From assembly GCF_000020005.1 (NCBI RefSeq), contig NC_010718.1, forward strand, positions 2,562,001 to 2,626,000: DNA of 64,000 nt. The letters run 5' to 3'. Origin of the DNA: Natranaerobius thermophilus JW/NM-WN-LF (GTDB taxonomy: Bacteria; Bacillota; Natranaerobiia; Natranaerobiales; Natranaerobiaceae). The notes below the pieces were generated by a model. It was not told the DNA's origin. It saw only the letters and a list, made by a program, of their open reading frames with translations, and did no database searches. This document shows, piece after piece, positions 17,798 to 27,636 of this stretch. Position 1 is the first letter of the stretch; each line of letters begins with the position of its first letter. Position numbers and translations under genes: made by a program.

Positions 17798-20176
17798 TCA
17801 TTTGACAATGATTATTTCTCTTGTCTGAGCACTCCAAGTAACATTTGCATCAAAGGCCTCGGCAATAAACCTGATGGGCAGCAGGGTTCTTCCCACTTCC
17901 TGGTCCAAATAGGGAGCTGCATCCATAGTTATCTTCTCACCATTTATCCAGGCTACAGTTTCATTGATATAAAATACTACTGTGGTGTCATCCAATCTGG
18001 CTGTTACCGATCTGACAGTACTATCCCAGTCTACCGTAGCACCTAAAGCTTCCCCAATTACCCTAAAGGGGAGATAGGACCTGCCGTCACTAAAAATAGG
18101 AGCACTATCCATCTGATTAGATTGGCCATTAATTTCTATGGTCTTTTTACCTTCAGTAAGCTTAATTGTTTTTGTTTTCACTTCTTGTTCTTGCTCTTCA
18201 ACTCCCAAGGTGATTTCTTCAGTGATATCGTCATCAACTTTAAGAGAACCTTGATAATCTAAGTGATTTTCACGAGTAACAGTGTAGTCATATTTTCCTT
18301 TTTCCAACTCTATAACAGCTTTACCTTGATTATTGGTTCTAGATGTTTTTTCTATTTCATCATCTACTTCCCTCGCCTTTACAACAACTTGAGCATTACT
18401 TAATGACTTACCATCTTCATCTTGGATTTTAAAAATAACTTCGTAAACTTCTGCAACTGTGAAATCAGTTTTAAAAGTTTTAGTTAACCCCTGATCTGAA
18501 ATAACTCTCAAACTGTAAATATCCTGTTCATCTGCTCTAATACTAAAACTAGCACTACCGTCTTTAAAGTCTCTTTTATCACTGACTCTAATACCCTCAG
18601 GGCTTACTATATTGTATTTTTGAGAATCTTCATCCTGAACGGCCCTGTTACCATCTTCATCAACCATTGTTAAAGTAACATTTCCTCTTAGATTACCCGG
18701 TTTGATATTCACTTTTATTTCTAAATCTTCTGGCTCTCCAGCCACATATAAATTGACACTATCTTCAAAGCCAGTGTCGGCATGATATGCTTTAATTTCA
18801 GTTTCACCAGTATTCCCTCTGATGTCAATCAAGCCTGTGCGACTTCCAACTCTGGCAATTCTGCTATTAGAAGAGCTGAATATAACGTCTTCATCTTTTA
18901 TGTCATAATTTTTCTTCATACCTCTGTTATCTACCAGGAAAACTCTGGCATATAAATCTCCATCTTCATCGGCATCGTAATCTTTTCTAATAGTAGTTTC
19001 ATCTAAATGTATTTCTATAGAAGACAGTTTTCCAAATTCTGATACAGTAACAGTAGTAGAATCTTTTAAAGTAGTACCACCTATCCTGGCTTCCACCTTG
19101 TATTTACCATCTTCGTCAATTTTGTTCTGAAAAACTTTTACTTGAAACATTTCATAGGTCTCATCTTCGTCATCTAAATCCATAGTCAATTCAACTATAT
19201 CCCGGTCTTCATTAGTGTAAACCTTGCCATCTGGAGCAGTTACTCTAACTGTAATAATGGAGTCGATATCTTTATCGTCAACCACAACCCTATTGCCGAA
19301 TTCATCGTAGACCGCAAACCATACGTTAAAAGCGCTATCTTTAATATCACTAAATTTTGTTCTGTCATGAGCCACGATCTTATCAATATCTCCTAACTTT
19401 ACTTCAACAGTTTCATTTGAGTTAACTTTTCTGTCCTTGTCCCATCTGGCCTGAAATTCATGATCACCAATCTCTGTTTTGCTAATTCTTAACTCTGCTA
19501 CGCCATCTTTATCAGTTCTAGCAGTCCCTATTTTCACCCATCTACCTCGATCATTCTTTTCTTCGAACACAATTACTGCACCTTCTACTTCCCACTTATC
19601 AGCTGTGGCCGTTGCCTTTAAGGTGAAACGTTCACCTGCTGTAACCTTATCTGGTTTTATTTCAAGAGTTACTTTATCCACAGAGTCGCTGGCGTTCACT
19701 CGTACTTTGGCACTGTCAATTTTCCCTGATTTTACTCCATCTCTATACAATGTAATATCATATTCACCAGGAGTACTACTGGTAACAGTAAATTTCACTT
19801 CCCCATTTTTGATTTCATCAATTCGTACTTCCCAGTTTTCTCCATCACGTTTAACCAGATCTTTTTCTTTGCCGTCCACAAGTTCAACCTTTTCAGCATC
19901 CCTGCTGGAATTGATGTAAAACTTTACTGGCCCTTCTTCAATCCTGGCACCAGTTGAGCTACGAAAACGAACGGTAAATTCAGAGTTTTCGTTAATATCT
20001 ACCCTGTTATCATGACTAACTATACTACTTGCGGCTCTGCTGTAATCTTGATACTCATTTGAGCCATTCTCGTCAATATTAACCTGCTCATCATCACTAT
20101 TTGCAGCAAATGCTACCCCACTAAATAAACTAAATACCATTGCCATTACAGTTAATAGAGATAACATTTTTTTCAT
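17798..20176 (-). CDS. Secreted Ig-like repeat protein with C-terminal stalk (copper-amine-oxidase-N-like) domain
   Basis: 792-residue exported protein of unknown role, probably cell-surface or S-layer associated. Residues 1-24 form a signal peptide ending near AFAA. The middle is a series of beta-sandwich, Big/Ig-like segments, one of them resembling a carboxypeptidase-regulatory-like repeat (GKSLSNAQVVVKAREVDD). The C-terminal 110 residues form a paired copper-amine-oxidase-N/stalk domain (RSYLPFRVIGEALGA, then RTLLPIRFIAEAFDA). It is a full-length paralogue of the next gene upstream but has far more Lys/Arg and is much less acidic. The start has a GAGGAGGAG site. Confidence 0.85.
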   Translation of the reverse strand: MKKMLSLLTVMAMVFSLFSGVAFAANSDDEQVNIDENGSNEYQDYSRAASSIVSHDNRVDINENSEFTVRFRSSTGARIEEGPVKFYINSSRDAEKVELVDGKEKDLVKRDGENWEVRIDEIKNGEVKFTVTSSTPGEYDITLYRDGVKSGKIDSAKVRVNASDSVDKVTLEIKPDKVTAGERFTLKATATADKWEVEGAVIVFEEKNDRGRWVKIGTARTDKDGVAELRISKTEIGDHEFQARWDKDRKVNSNETVEVKLGDIDKIVAHDRTKFSDIKDSAFNVWFAVYDEFGNRVVVDDKDIDSIITVRVTAPDGKVYTNEDRDIVELTMDLDDEDETYEMFQVKVFQNKIDEDGKYKVEARIGGTTLKDSTTVTVSEFGKLSSIEIHLDETTIRKDYDADEDGDLYARVFLVDNRGMKKNYDIKDEDVIFSSSNSRIARVGSRTGLIDIRGNTGETEIKAYHADTGFEDSVNLYVAGEPEDLEIKVNIKPGNLRGNVTLTMVDEDGNRAVQDEDSQKYNIVSPEGIRVSDKRDFKDGSASFSIRADEQDIYSLRVISDQGLTKTFKTDFTVAEVYEVIFKIQDEDGKSLSNAQVVVKAREVDDEIEKTSRTNNQGKAVIELEKGKYDYTVTRENHLDYQGSLKVDDDITEEITLGVEEQEQEVKTKTIKLTEGKKTIEINGQSNQMDSAPIFSDGRSYLPFRVIGEALGATVDWDSTVRSVTARLDDTTVVFYINETVAWINGEKITMDAAPYLDQEVGRTLLPIRFIAEAFDANVTWSAQTREIIIVK

Positions 20177-20346
20177 TGTCTTTTCTCCTCCTCATTAATT
20201 TCTCAATGAATTATCTATCAAAATCCCTGGACAAAGGATTTGTTAAACTTCACCTCCTTAAAGTACGTACTAACTAATAAGACGTAGATTCTCAGAAAAT
20301 GTGACGCAGTTTGGAAAATAATAATCCATATGAACAAAGTTCCTAT

Positions 20347-20377
20347 TAAAAAAACCGCCCTGGGTCAACAGGGCGGT
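20347..20377 (-). terminator. Terminator of the acidic stalk-protein gene
   Basis: An 11-bp perfect stem (AAACCGCCCTG / CAGGGCGGTTT) with a 6-nt loop and seven U on the minus strand, about 55 bp past the stop. Confidence 0.93.
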
Positions 20378-20430
20378 TTGGGGCTACCGGTTTATATAAC
20401 CAGTGTCTTCATTTAAAATTTGAGCTAAAT

Positions 20431-22722
20431 TTAGTTTACAAGTCGCTCAATAGTGATTTCTCTAGTTTCGCTATCCCAATCAACATAAGCATCGAAAGCT
20501 TCTGCAACGAATCTGATTGGAAGTAAAGTTCTTCCTGCATCATCGTCCATGAATGGTTCAGTGTCCATTTCAAAGGCCTCTCCGTCTACGAATGCAGTAG
20601 TTTGTCCAAGGTAGAATATTGCAGTTCTTGCAGCCAGGTTAGCTGTAACGGATTCGTCATCAGCATCCCATTCAACCTCTGCACCTAGTGCTTCACCGAT
20701 AGCTCGGAAAGGTAGAAATGCTCTCCCGTTTTGGAATACAGGAGTAGTATCCATTTCCTCTTCTTCACCGTCAATGTCAATTACACTTGATCCTTCTTGT
20801 AAAGTGATAATCTGTCTTTCCTCTTCTTGTTCAACTTCTTCCATTACCACATTTACTGAAGTATCTTCTTCTACATCAACTGTTCCTTCACTTTCTTCGT
20901 ACTCATCTTTTGTAACTTCGTACTCGTATTCGCCAGCTTCAACTTCAAAGGCAACCTCTCCAGAAGCGTCAGTTTCTTCAGTTGCATCAGCAAAAGCCAC
21001 TTCTGCTCCTTCTAAAGCTTCACCTTCTTCATCTTCTACTTCAAATAGTACTTCATAAGTCAAACCTTCAGTGAAATCAGCATCAAAATTAGCTGTTAGA
21101 CCTTGTTCAGTAATAGCTCTTAAGGAATAAACTTCATAGTCTTCAGCTTCAATTTCAAAGGTAGCCTGTCCATTTTCAAAGTCTTCTTTGTTCTCTACTG
21201 TAATGCCTTCAGGAGTAATGATGTTATAATCTTCGGCATCTTCGTCCTGAATAGCTCTGTAACCATCTTCATCTTGAATAGTCATGGTAACTTCGCCTTC
21301 TAGTTCGCCAGGCTCAATGTCAACTTCCACATCTAATTGCTCAGGCTCACCAGCAACAAAGAACACAACACTATCTTCTAAACCTTTATCTTGATAGTAA
21401 GCATTAATTACGCTTTCACCGGCATTTCCTCTTACATCTAATTCTCCAGTACGGCTATCGATTCTAGCAACAGAAGGTCCTACTGAGCTGAATAGGATTT
21501 CTTCGTCATCAGTGTCATAGCTTTTTTCCATTCCATACTCATTAATCAATGTTACAGTTGCGTAAAGTTCACCATCTTCGTCAGCATCATAATCTTTTCT
21601 AACTACTTTTTCATCAAGCTCAAGTTCGATATCTTCAACTTCTCCGAATTCGGATACAGTTACTTTAGTGCTAGCACTCATAGTAGTTCCTGCTATTCTA
21701 CCTTCTACTTCAAAGTCACCTTCTAGGTCAACTTCATCTTGATCTACAGTAACTTTGAACATTTCATAAGTATCTTCTTCATCATCGCTTGTATCAAATT
21801 CTACACTAACAACATCTTCGTCCTCTTCTGTGTATGTATCTCCTTCTGGGTCAGTAACCTCTACTGCAAAGTCCCCTTCTAAGTTGTTGCCGTATTCATC
21901 AGCCATAGCAAACCAAACATCGAAAGTATCTTCAGCCACGTCACTGAATTTGGACTCTTCATAAGCTTCAATTTTGTCAATGTCACCAGGAGTTACTTCT
22001 ACTGTTACTTCTTCAGAAGTAGGATGATTTTCTACATCATCATCGCCATTGTCCCATCTAGCCTGGAAATCAAAGTCGCCTTTTTCGGTTTTTTCAAGAT
22101 CTAGCTCTGCGATACCATCTTCATCGGTAAGAGCAGTATCTACTTCGTTCCATTCATCATCTTCGTCTTTTTCTTCAAAGATGATTTCTGCACCTTCAAT
22201 TTCCCAGTTAGCAGTATCAGTAGCTTCAGCAGTTAAAGTAAAGCTTCTACCTACTTTAACTTCTTCAGTATCTGCAGTTAAATCGATTTCTCCTACGTCT
22301 TCGGAAGCAACTATTGTGATCTCTGCATCATCAATCTTGTTCTCATGATTTTCGTCTTGATATAGGGTAACTTCTACATCACCAGGAACCATACTTTCTA
22401 CAGTAAATTCAACTTCTCCATTTTCTGCTTCTGCTTCAATCTTGCCATTTTCATCAGTAATTTCATTACCGTCGTATTTTACTGTTTCTGCGTCACGGCT
22501 TGTCCCTACAAAAAATTCTACAGTCCCATCTACCCTTTCTCCATCACTTTTTCTAAATCTTGCAGTAAATTCTGCTTCTTCGTCTACTTCTACCTCTTCT
22601 TCAAAATCAATAATGCTGCTGGCAGCTCTGCTGAAATCTTCCTCAGCTAAGACCACCCCGCTAAATAAACTAAGTACCAAAGTGAGTACTGTTAGAAGTG
22701 ATAATGTTTTTCTCATCTTCAT
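20431..22722 (-). CDS. Very acidic paralogous secreted Ig-like/stalk protein
   Basis: 763-residue exported protein, paralogue of the neighbour at 17798-20176 with the same plan: signal peptide (about 1-26), Ig-like beta segments, a repeat-like domain (GEALEGAEVAFADATEE), and a C-terminal stalk domain (RAFLPFRAIGEALGA, RTLLPIRFVAEAFDA). Its composition is extreme, with Glu and Asp dominating and few Lys/Arg, as expected for exposure to high salt. The start is preceded by AAAGGAGGTTC. Both genes have their own terminator, so they are probably separately expressed. Function is unknown; an S-layer or surface-polymer binding role is an inference from the domains. Confidence 0.85.
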   Translation of the reverse strand: MKMRKTLSLLTVLTLVLSLFSGVVLAEEDFSRAASSIIDFEEEVEVDEEAEFTARFRKSDGERVDGTVEFFVGTSRDAETVKYDGNEITDENGKIEAEAENGEVEFTVESMVPGDVEVTLYQDENHENKIDDAEITIVASEDVGEIDLTADTEEVKVGRSFTLTAEATDTANWEIEGAEIIFEEKDEDDEWNEVDTALTDEDGIAELDLEKTEKGDFDFQARWDNGDDDVENHPTSEEVTVEVTPGDIDKIEAYEESKFSDVAEDTFDVWFAMADEYGNNLEGDFAVEVTDPEGDTYTEEDEDVVSVEFDTSDDEEDTYEMFKVTVDQDEVDLEGDFEVEGRIAGTTMSASTKVTVSEFGEVEDIELELDEKVVRKDYDADEDGELYATVTLINEYGMEKSYDTDDEEILFSSVGPSVARIDSRTGELDVRGNAGESVINAYYQDKGLEDSVVFFVAGEPEQLDVEVDIEPGELEGEVTMTIQDEDGYRAIQDEDAEDYNIITPEGITVENKEDFENGQATFEIEAEDYEVYSLRAITEQGLTANFDADFTEGLTYEVLFEVEDEEGEALEGAEVAFADATEETDASGEVAFEVEAGEYEYEVTKDEYEESEGTVDVEEDTSVNVVMEEVEQEEERQIITLQEGSSVIDIDGEEEEMDTTPVFQNGRAFLPFRAIGEALGAEVEWDADDESVTANLAARTAIFYLGQTTAFVDGEAFEMDTEPFMDDDAGRTLLPIRFVAEAFDAYVDWDSETREITIERLVN

Positions 22723-22981
22723 GTAATGAACCTCCTTTAAAATATTATTATATAGTTGTGCACTTAATTGAAAGAAATGTTCCCTTTTTATACATCCCCC
22801 CTCAATTAAAATTGCTATTTATTAAGACAGATCGAGCACCCAAAAAGTTCCGACAAAATACGACAAATTTCGTGGTAATATTATCTAATATAGTTACTGT
22901 TTAACACTGTAACCATGTGCTAACAATTAAATCCACGATATTCCTGAGTTGACCTGATTCAAAAAATCTGTTAATTTTAAT
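22723..22981. other. Intergenic region between the stalk protein and niaR
   Basis: AT-rich DNA between divergently transcribed genes; apart from the operator-like boxes that follow (22982-23023) I see no defined element. Confidence 0.5.
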
Positions 22982-23023
22982 ACAGATGTCAAGACAGGTG
23001 TAAATCCAAAGATAGGTGTAAAT
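22982..23023 (+). promoter_or_regulatory. Candidate NiaR operators upstream of niaR
   Basis: An imperfect palindrome ACAgaTGTC-AA-GACAggTGT (22982-23001) is followed by AAAT, giving the box GACAGGTGTAAAT (22993-23005). A second box, GATAGGTGTAAAT, lies at 23011-23023, 18 bp further. The same box recurs in front of nadA, which suggests NiaR autoregulation. Confidence 0.7.
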
Positions 23024-23047
23024 TTAAAAGTTAGGAAGGGATGGACA

Positions 23048-23572
23048 ATGGATGCAGAACAAAGAAGGAAACAAATCCTAAACCTGCTGTCTGCAGAAAC
23101 TCCAGTGACAGGGAGCCAATTGGGTGAAAAGTTTGATGTCAGTAGACAAGTGATAGTTCAGGATATTGCTTTGTTAAGGGCCCAGGGATATCAAATCATG
23201 GCAACTCCCCAGGGATATATCAATCAATCTGAAAAGGATTCCCAAAATAGCCATATCATAACAATCGCCAGCAAACACGAACGAGAGGATATTAAGGAGG
23301 AATTAGAAACCATAGTTGATTTGGGAGGAACAATTTTAGATGTCATGGTGGAACATCCTATCTATGGTGAGCTTAAGGGACAACTAATGGTGAAATCCCG
23401 TAGAGATGTGCAAATGTTTTTAGATAAACTAGAAAATACCCAGGCAAATCCGCTGGCTACCCTAACCCAGGGTGTTCATTTGCATACTATAGAAGTCCCC
23501 AGTCAAGAAGCGGCTCAGGAAATCAAAACAGTCTTAAAGGAAAGAAATTTTCTAGTCAAAGAAGATGGCTAG
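23048..23572 (+). CDS. niaR: NAD biosynthesis transcriptional repressor NiaR
   Basis: Niacin-responsive repressor (YrxA family). The N-terminal 60 residues are an HTH_11 winged helix (TGSQLGEKFDVSRQVIVQDI), and the rest is a 3H domain whose conserved histidines appear at VEHPIYGEL, GVHLHTIEV and in the HIITIASKHERE region. In characterised relatives the ligand is nicotinic acid. The ATG at 23048 has GGAAGGG upstream. It is separated from nadA by a terminator and a second set of boxes, so niaR and nadABC appear to be two units of one regulon. Confidence 0.92.
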   Translation: MDAEQRRKQILNLLSAETPVTGSQLGEKFDVSRQVIVQDIALLRAQGYQIMATPQGYINQSEKDSQNSHIITIASKHEREDIKEELETIVDLGGTILDVMVEHPIYGELKGQLMVKSRRDVQMFLDKLENTQANPLATLTQGVHLHTIEVPSQEAAQEIKTVLKERNFLVKEDG

Positions 23573-23619
23573 CTCTGTAGCTGAATGCAGTTGAACAATC
23601 AAGTCAGAGCGCCCTGTTC

Positions 23620-23639
23620 AGGAGCTTGCTCCTTTTTTT
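23620..23639 (+). terminator. Terminator of niaR
   Basis: AGGAGC-TT-GCTCCT hairpin with seven T, about 50 bp past the stop. Confidence 0.8.
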
Positions 23640-23654
23640 AAGATGAAGTGTAAA

Positions 23655-23722
23655 GACAGGTGTAAATCATTTGTGTTTACATGCATAGGACAGTCATTAA
23701 CTAAGAAAGTGATAACTTTCTT
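23655..23722 (+). promoter_or_regulatory. Candidate NiaR operator and palindrome upstream of nadA
   Basis: GACAGGTGTAAAT (23655-23667) matches the box before niaR and is followed at 23673-23681 by GTGTTTACA. A separate palindrome, AAGAAAGT-GATA-ACTTTCTT, lies at 23703-23722. The region ends about 45 bp before nadA. Confidence 0.65.
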
Positions 23723-23765
23723 TTCATATATAAACTCAATTAATTATACAAGGGAGAGGTGAACT

Positions 23766-24692
23766 ATGAATAAATTTAATACTAGTCAAGAGGAAGTTTT
23801 AAAGCAAATCCGCGACTTAAAAAAACAGGTTGATGCCATCATCTTGGCTCATAATTACCAACTTCCCCAAGTTCAAAAAGTAGCAGATTTCGTAGGAGAT
23901 TCCTTTGAACTCTGTAAAACAGCTCGGGAAGTGGATAGTTCAGTGATTATATTTTGTGGGGTTCATTTCATGGCAGAAGGAGCTAAAGTCCTGGCACCGG
24001 AAAAACAGGTGATTATCCCAGACAATAATGCAGGATGTCCTCTGGCAGACATGGCTAGTCCAGAACAGGTTAGAGAGATAAAGAAAGAGTTTCCTGAAAC
24101 CCCTGTAGTGGCGTATGTTAATACCAGTGCCGAAGTTAAAGCTGAAAGCCACATTTGTTGTACTTCATCTAATGCAGTGGATGTAGTTAATTCCCTCGAT
24201 TCTGATTCTGTTATCTTTTTACCAGATCAAAATCTAGCTGATTATGTATCTAAATATACCGATAAACAGGTGATTCCATGGAATGGCTATTGTATTTCCC
24301 ATGTACGAGTATCTACTGAAGAAATAGAAGAGACGAGAAAATATTATCCTGAAGCACCCATATTAGTACATCCTGAATGTCCTCACGAAATTAAAGAAAC
24401 AGCCGATTATATCATGGGCACTGGAGGTATGGTGAAATTCGCCAGAGAAACAGAACATTCCACTATGATTATCGGAACAGAAGAAGGATTAGTTCATCGG
24501 TTGAAGAGAGAAAATCCCGCTAAAAACTTTTATCTACTAAGCCCAAGCTTTTTCTGTTCTAATATGAAAAAAATCACACCTCAGGAAGTGCTCCACTCCT
24601 TAAAAAACTTGGCTCCAGAAATAGAAGTAGCGGAAGAAACGCGGGTCAAGGCATATCAAGCCTTGAATAACATGTTGAGAGCTACACAATAA
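23766..24692 (+). CDS. nadA: Quinolinate synthase NadA
   Basis: [4Fe-4S] enzyme condensing iminoaspartate with dihydroxyacetone phosphate to quinolinate. The 308-residue chain shows the conserved cysteine motifs NAGCPLADM, CCTSSNAV and HPECPHE and the substrate-binding ILAHNYQ motif near residue 30. The start ATG has AGGGAGAGG upstream. It is the first gene of nadA-nadB-nadC, which together make nicotinate mononucleotide from aspartate de novo. It is followed by a 150-bp gap containing short GATTAG repeats. Confidence 0.97.
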   Translation: MNKFNTSQEEVLKQIRDLKKQVDAIILAHNYQLPQVQKVADFVGDSFELCKTAREVDSSVIIFCGVHFMAEGAKVLAPEKQVIIPDNNAGCPLADMASPEQVREIKKEFPETPVVAYVNTSAEVKAESHICCTSSNAVDVVNSLDSDSVIFLPDQNLADYVSKYTDKQVIPWNGYCISHVRVSTEEIEETRKYYPEAPILVHPECPHEIKETADYIMGTGGMVKFARETEHSTMIIGTEEGLVHRLKRENPAKNFYLLSPSFFCSNMKKITPQEVLHSLKNLAPEIEVAEETRVKAYQALNNMLRATQ

Positions 24693-24842
24693 AAACAGTA
24701 ACGATTACATTAGGAACTTGGAATAGATAGATCACGATAGGCTTTAGGATTAGTTTTATACTAATTTCAGAAGTAGGATTAGGAATAAGATTAGGAAAAA
24801 GATTAGTATTAGTAGAAGTTTAGGAGTAATTGGAGTGATTTT

Positions 24843-26657
24843 ATGTCTGCAATAATTTCAATACACCATTTTCCCGTTATTGTTCTAGGTTCAGGCATTT
24901 CCGGCATGTGTGCCGCTTTAAAGGCAGGGCTAAAAAAAGGGCAAGAATGTGAAACAGCTACAGCTTTGATTTCTCAAGGAGATGAATCCCTGACCAATAC
25001 TTACCTAGCCCAGGGCGGCATAGCTGCCGCCCTTAAAGATATAGACAGCCCGTACCAACATTATAAAGATACTTTACAGGCATCTTCGGGTCTCACCAAC
25101 CCGGATATTGTTCATATGCTTGCAGAAGGTGGACCAGAAACAATTGATCAACTTGAACAGTTGGGTGTTGAATTTGATAAAGACCAGCGTGGGGATTACA
25201 AACTGGCCAAAGAAGGAGCACATTCTTACCGTAGGATATTACGATGCGGAGGTGATCGTAGCGGTCAGCAAATAGCAGTGAAATTAGCGGACAAAATTAT
25301 AAATTGCCCATATATTGCCAGATTTAACTGCCACAAACTACTAAAACTTTTAGTAATACAAGGTACCTGCATGGGAGCTATTACTCTTGATGATGAAGGT
25401 GAATTCCATCTATTTTTCTCTGATAGTACTATTTTGGCAACTGGGGGTTATGGAGGTTTATTTGAAAAGACTTCCAATCAACCAGGGGCCCTAGGTGATG
25501 CCATTGGTGAAGCATTATTACAAGGAGCTACAGTGGCAGATTTAGAATTTGTTCAATTCCATCCCACTGGGCTAGAAATTAAAGATATACCTTCCCAGGG
25601 AAAAGAAACAAACCATTATCCTGCAAGCAATTATTATTATCCTGCTTTTACAAATCAATATCCGTTAATTTCAGAGGCAGTCAGAGGTGAAAAGGCCCTA
25701 TTAATTAACGATACAGGCCGAAGAATCATGGATGGAGTACATCCTTTAGAAGAACTGGCGCCTCGTGATGTAGTATCAGCAACCATTTATCAGTATCAAC
25801 AAGCTGGATCAAGGGTGTATCTAGACGCTACACATCTAAATACCGGCTATGTTGAACAAAGATTCCCGGGAATTTCATCTATGCTAAAAAAATATGGATT
25901 AGACTTGGCCAGGGATCGGATTCCCGTCACTCCGGCAGCTCATTACACCATAGGAGGTATTTTAACCCCTTTTGGTATTTCGACCGGCATCAAGGGATTA
26001 TTTGCCGCTGGAGAGGCAACGTCCTCGGGAGTACATGGCGCCAATAGACTTGCCAGTAACTCTCTTCTGGAAGGTGCTTTCTTTGGATTCATGGCTGGGA
26101 AACGAGCTTTAGAGTTACATCTTCACTATAAAGAAAAATCCAGATCAAATAGTTCAGAGAGAACTTTATTTAATAATCATGAAAAAAATAAATTTATAAA
26201 ACAAATTCAAAAAAACTTTTCCCAGGCTGTCGAACATCTCACGGACAATGATAAAGATGTCTTTTTTCATGATAGTGATTTTAACCAAAAATTTATCGCT
26301 CAAATTCAAAACATTATGTGGACAAAGGCAGGAGTAATCAGAGATGAAAGCAAGTTACAAGAAGGTTTAATTCAGCTAAAAACCTTGGAGCAAGAATATT
26401 TTAAGTCACTGCCAAAAAACTTACAAAAACTGCAACAGCATAATTTGCAGTTATCTCCCCTTCCCAAAGTAATCCTGTTGGCAAAAAAAATTATAGAAGC
26501 CTCGCTGAGACGCAGAGAAAATAGGGGTGTACACAAAAGAAGGGAGTATCTTCAAATACCCGAACAAAACCCTGATAAATTTTTGTTTAGACAAGCTTAC
26601 AATATTTCGAAAGGATGGTTTAAATATGACAATGGTTCGTATAGACTGGTTAGATAA
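24843..26657 (+). CDS. nadB: L-aspartate oxidase NadB
   Basis: FAD enzyme oxidising L-aspartate to iminoaspartate, the substrate of NadA; in anaerobes fumarate is usually the electron acceptor. The 604 residues show the FAD-binding GSGISGMCAALKA loop near residue 17, the AQGGIAAAL segment, the HPTGL motif, and a catalytic-domain AGEATSSGVHGANRLASNSL region, cut here to its core. The C-terminal helical region is present. The start ATG has a GGAG site 7 bp upstream. The gene overlaps nadC by 32 bp, which suggests coupled translation. Confidence 0.97.
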   Translation: MSAIISIHHFPVIVLGSGISGMCAALKAGLKKGQECETATALISQGDESLTNTYLAQGGIAAALKDIDSPYQHYKDTLQASSGLTNPDIVHMLAEGGPETIDQLEQLGVEFDKDQRGDYKLAKEGAHSYRRILRCGGDRSGQQIAVKLADKIINCPYIARFNCHKLLKLLVIQGTCMGAITLDDEGEFHLFFSDSTILATGGYGGLFEKTSNQPGALGDAIGEALLQGATVADLEFVQFHPTGLEIKDIPSQGKETNHYPASNYYYPAFTNQYPLISEAVRGEKALLINDTGRRIMDGVHPLEELAPRDVVSATIYQYQQAGSRVYLDATHLNTGYVEQRFPGISSMLKKYGLDLARDRIPVTPAAHYTIGGILTPFGISTGIKGLFAAGEATSSGVHGANRLASNSLLEGAFFGFMAGKRALELHLHYKEKSRSNSSERTLFNNHEKNKFIKQIQKNFSQAVEHLTDNDKDVFFHDSDFNQKFIAQIQNIMWTKAGVIRDESKLQEGLIQLKTLEQEYFKSLPKNLQKLQQHNLQLSPLPKVILLAKKIIEASLRRRENRGVHKRREYLQIPEQNPDKFLFRQAYNISKGWFKYDNGSYRLVR

Positions 26658-27543
26658 AGTGATTGACAGGGCCTTAGAAGAAGATTTGGGAAGCAGCTCA
26701 GACCTGACCACTTCGGCTGTTGTGAACTATAATAATGATCTCTCAAGCGACAATCAAGGTGATCATTTAAATTCTTCCACATTCAACCAAGGGGAACAAG
26801 GGAAGCAAGGGACAGGAATGATCACTGCCAAGGAAGAAGGAATCTTAGCTGGTAGCTTTGTTGTAACAAGAGTTTTTCAAAAGTTATCTGATCAGATTAA
26901 CTGCCAAATACTTATACCGGACGGTCAAAGAGTCTTATCAGGCCAGGATATTATGCAAGTGACAGGGCCTTTAGCGCCCATTTTAACAGCTGAACGGTTG
27001 GCCCTGAATTTTTATCAACGCCTTTCCGGCATTGCCACAGAAACCAGGAAGTTAGTAGATCTAATCACACCCTATTCTTGTGAACTTTTAGATACTCGTA
27101 AAACCACCCCAGGACTTAGGCCACTAGAAAAGTATGCTGTTAGAATGGGCGGTGGTACAAATCATAGAATGGGGCTTTATGATGGTGTTATGATCAAAGA
27201 CAATCACAAAAAAGCTTCCGGATCTATCACGGAAGCGATTAGAAGAGTTAAAAACACAGTAGGCCCTATGGTCAAAATATCGGTGGAAGCTACCAACCAA
27301 AAGGAAGCAGAAGAAGCTTATCAACACGGGGCAGATATCATCCTTTTAGATAATATGTCAACAAATCAATTAGTTCAAATTACAAAAAAGCTCTCTGGTA
27401 AAGTACTTCTGGAGGCCTCGGGAAATATCAGTAGTGACAATATTTCAGAAATAGCCAGAACAGGTGTTGATTATATTTCTTCAGGGAGTATTACTCATTC
27501 CGCTGAATCCCTGGATTTGAGCTTTAATTTAGTTGAATTTTAA
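26626..27543 (+). CDS. nadC: Nicotinate-nucleotide diphosphorylase (carboxylating) NadC
   Basis: Quinolinate phosphoribosyltransferase, the last of the three de novo steps. The start ATG at 26626 is chosen because AAAGGATGG lies just before it and the family sequence begins MTMVRIDWLDKV; an upstream in-frame ATG would add 33 unrelated residues. Motifs include the EEDLGSSSDLTT start, the RLSGIAT helix, LLDTRKTTPGLRPLEKYAV (catalytic Arg/Lys) and IKDNH. A Gln/Asn/Gly-rich insert of about 25 residues follows residue 32 and is not part of the usual fold. Overlaps nadB. Confidence 0.96.
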   Translation: MTMVRIDWLDKVIDRALEEDLGSSSDLTTSAVVNYNNDLSSDNQGDHLNSSTFNQGEQGKQGTGMITAKEEGILAGSFVVTRVFQKLSDQINCQILIPDGQRVLSGQDIMQVTGPLAPILTAERLALNFYQRLSGIATETRKLVDLITPYSCELLDTRKTTPGLRPLEKYAVRMGGGTNHRMGLYDGVMIKDNHKKASGSITEAIRRVKNTVGPMVKISVEATNQKEAEEAYQHGADIILLDNMSTNQLVQITKKLSGKVLLEASGNISSDNISEIARTGVDYISSGSITHSAESLDLSFNLVEF

Positions 27544-27636
27544 CAATAGATATGTTAATTTTTTATCTTTTATTATTTAATAATTTGTATTAGGAACAAA
27601 TTTTGATAACTATAAATTACAATTTCACTTAAAATG

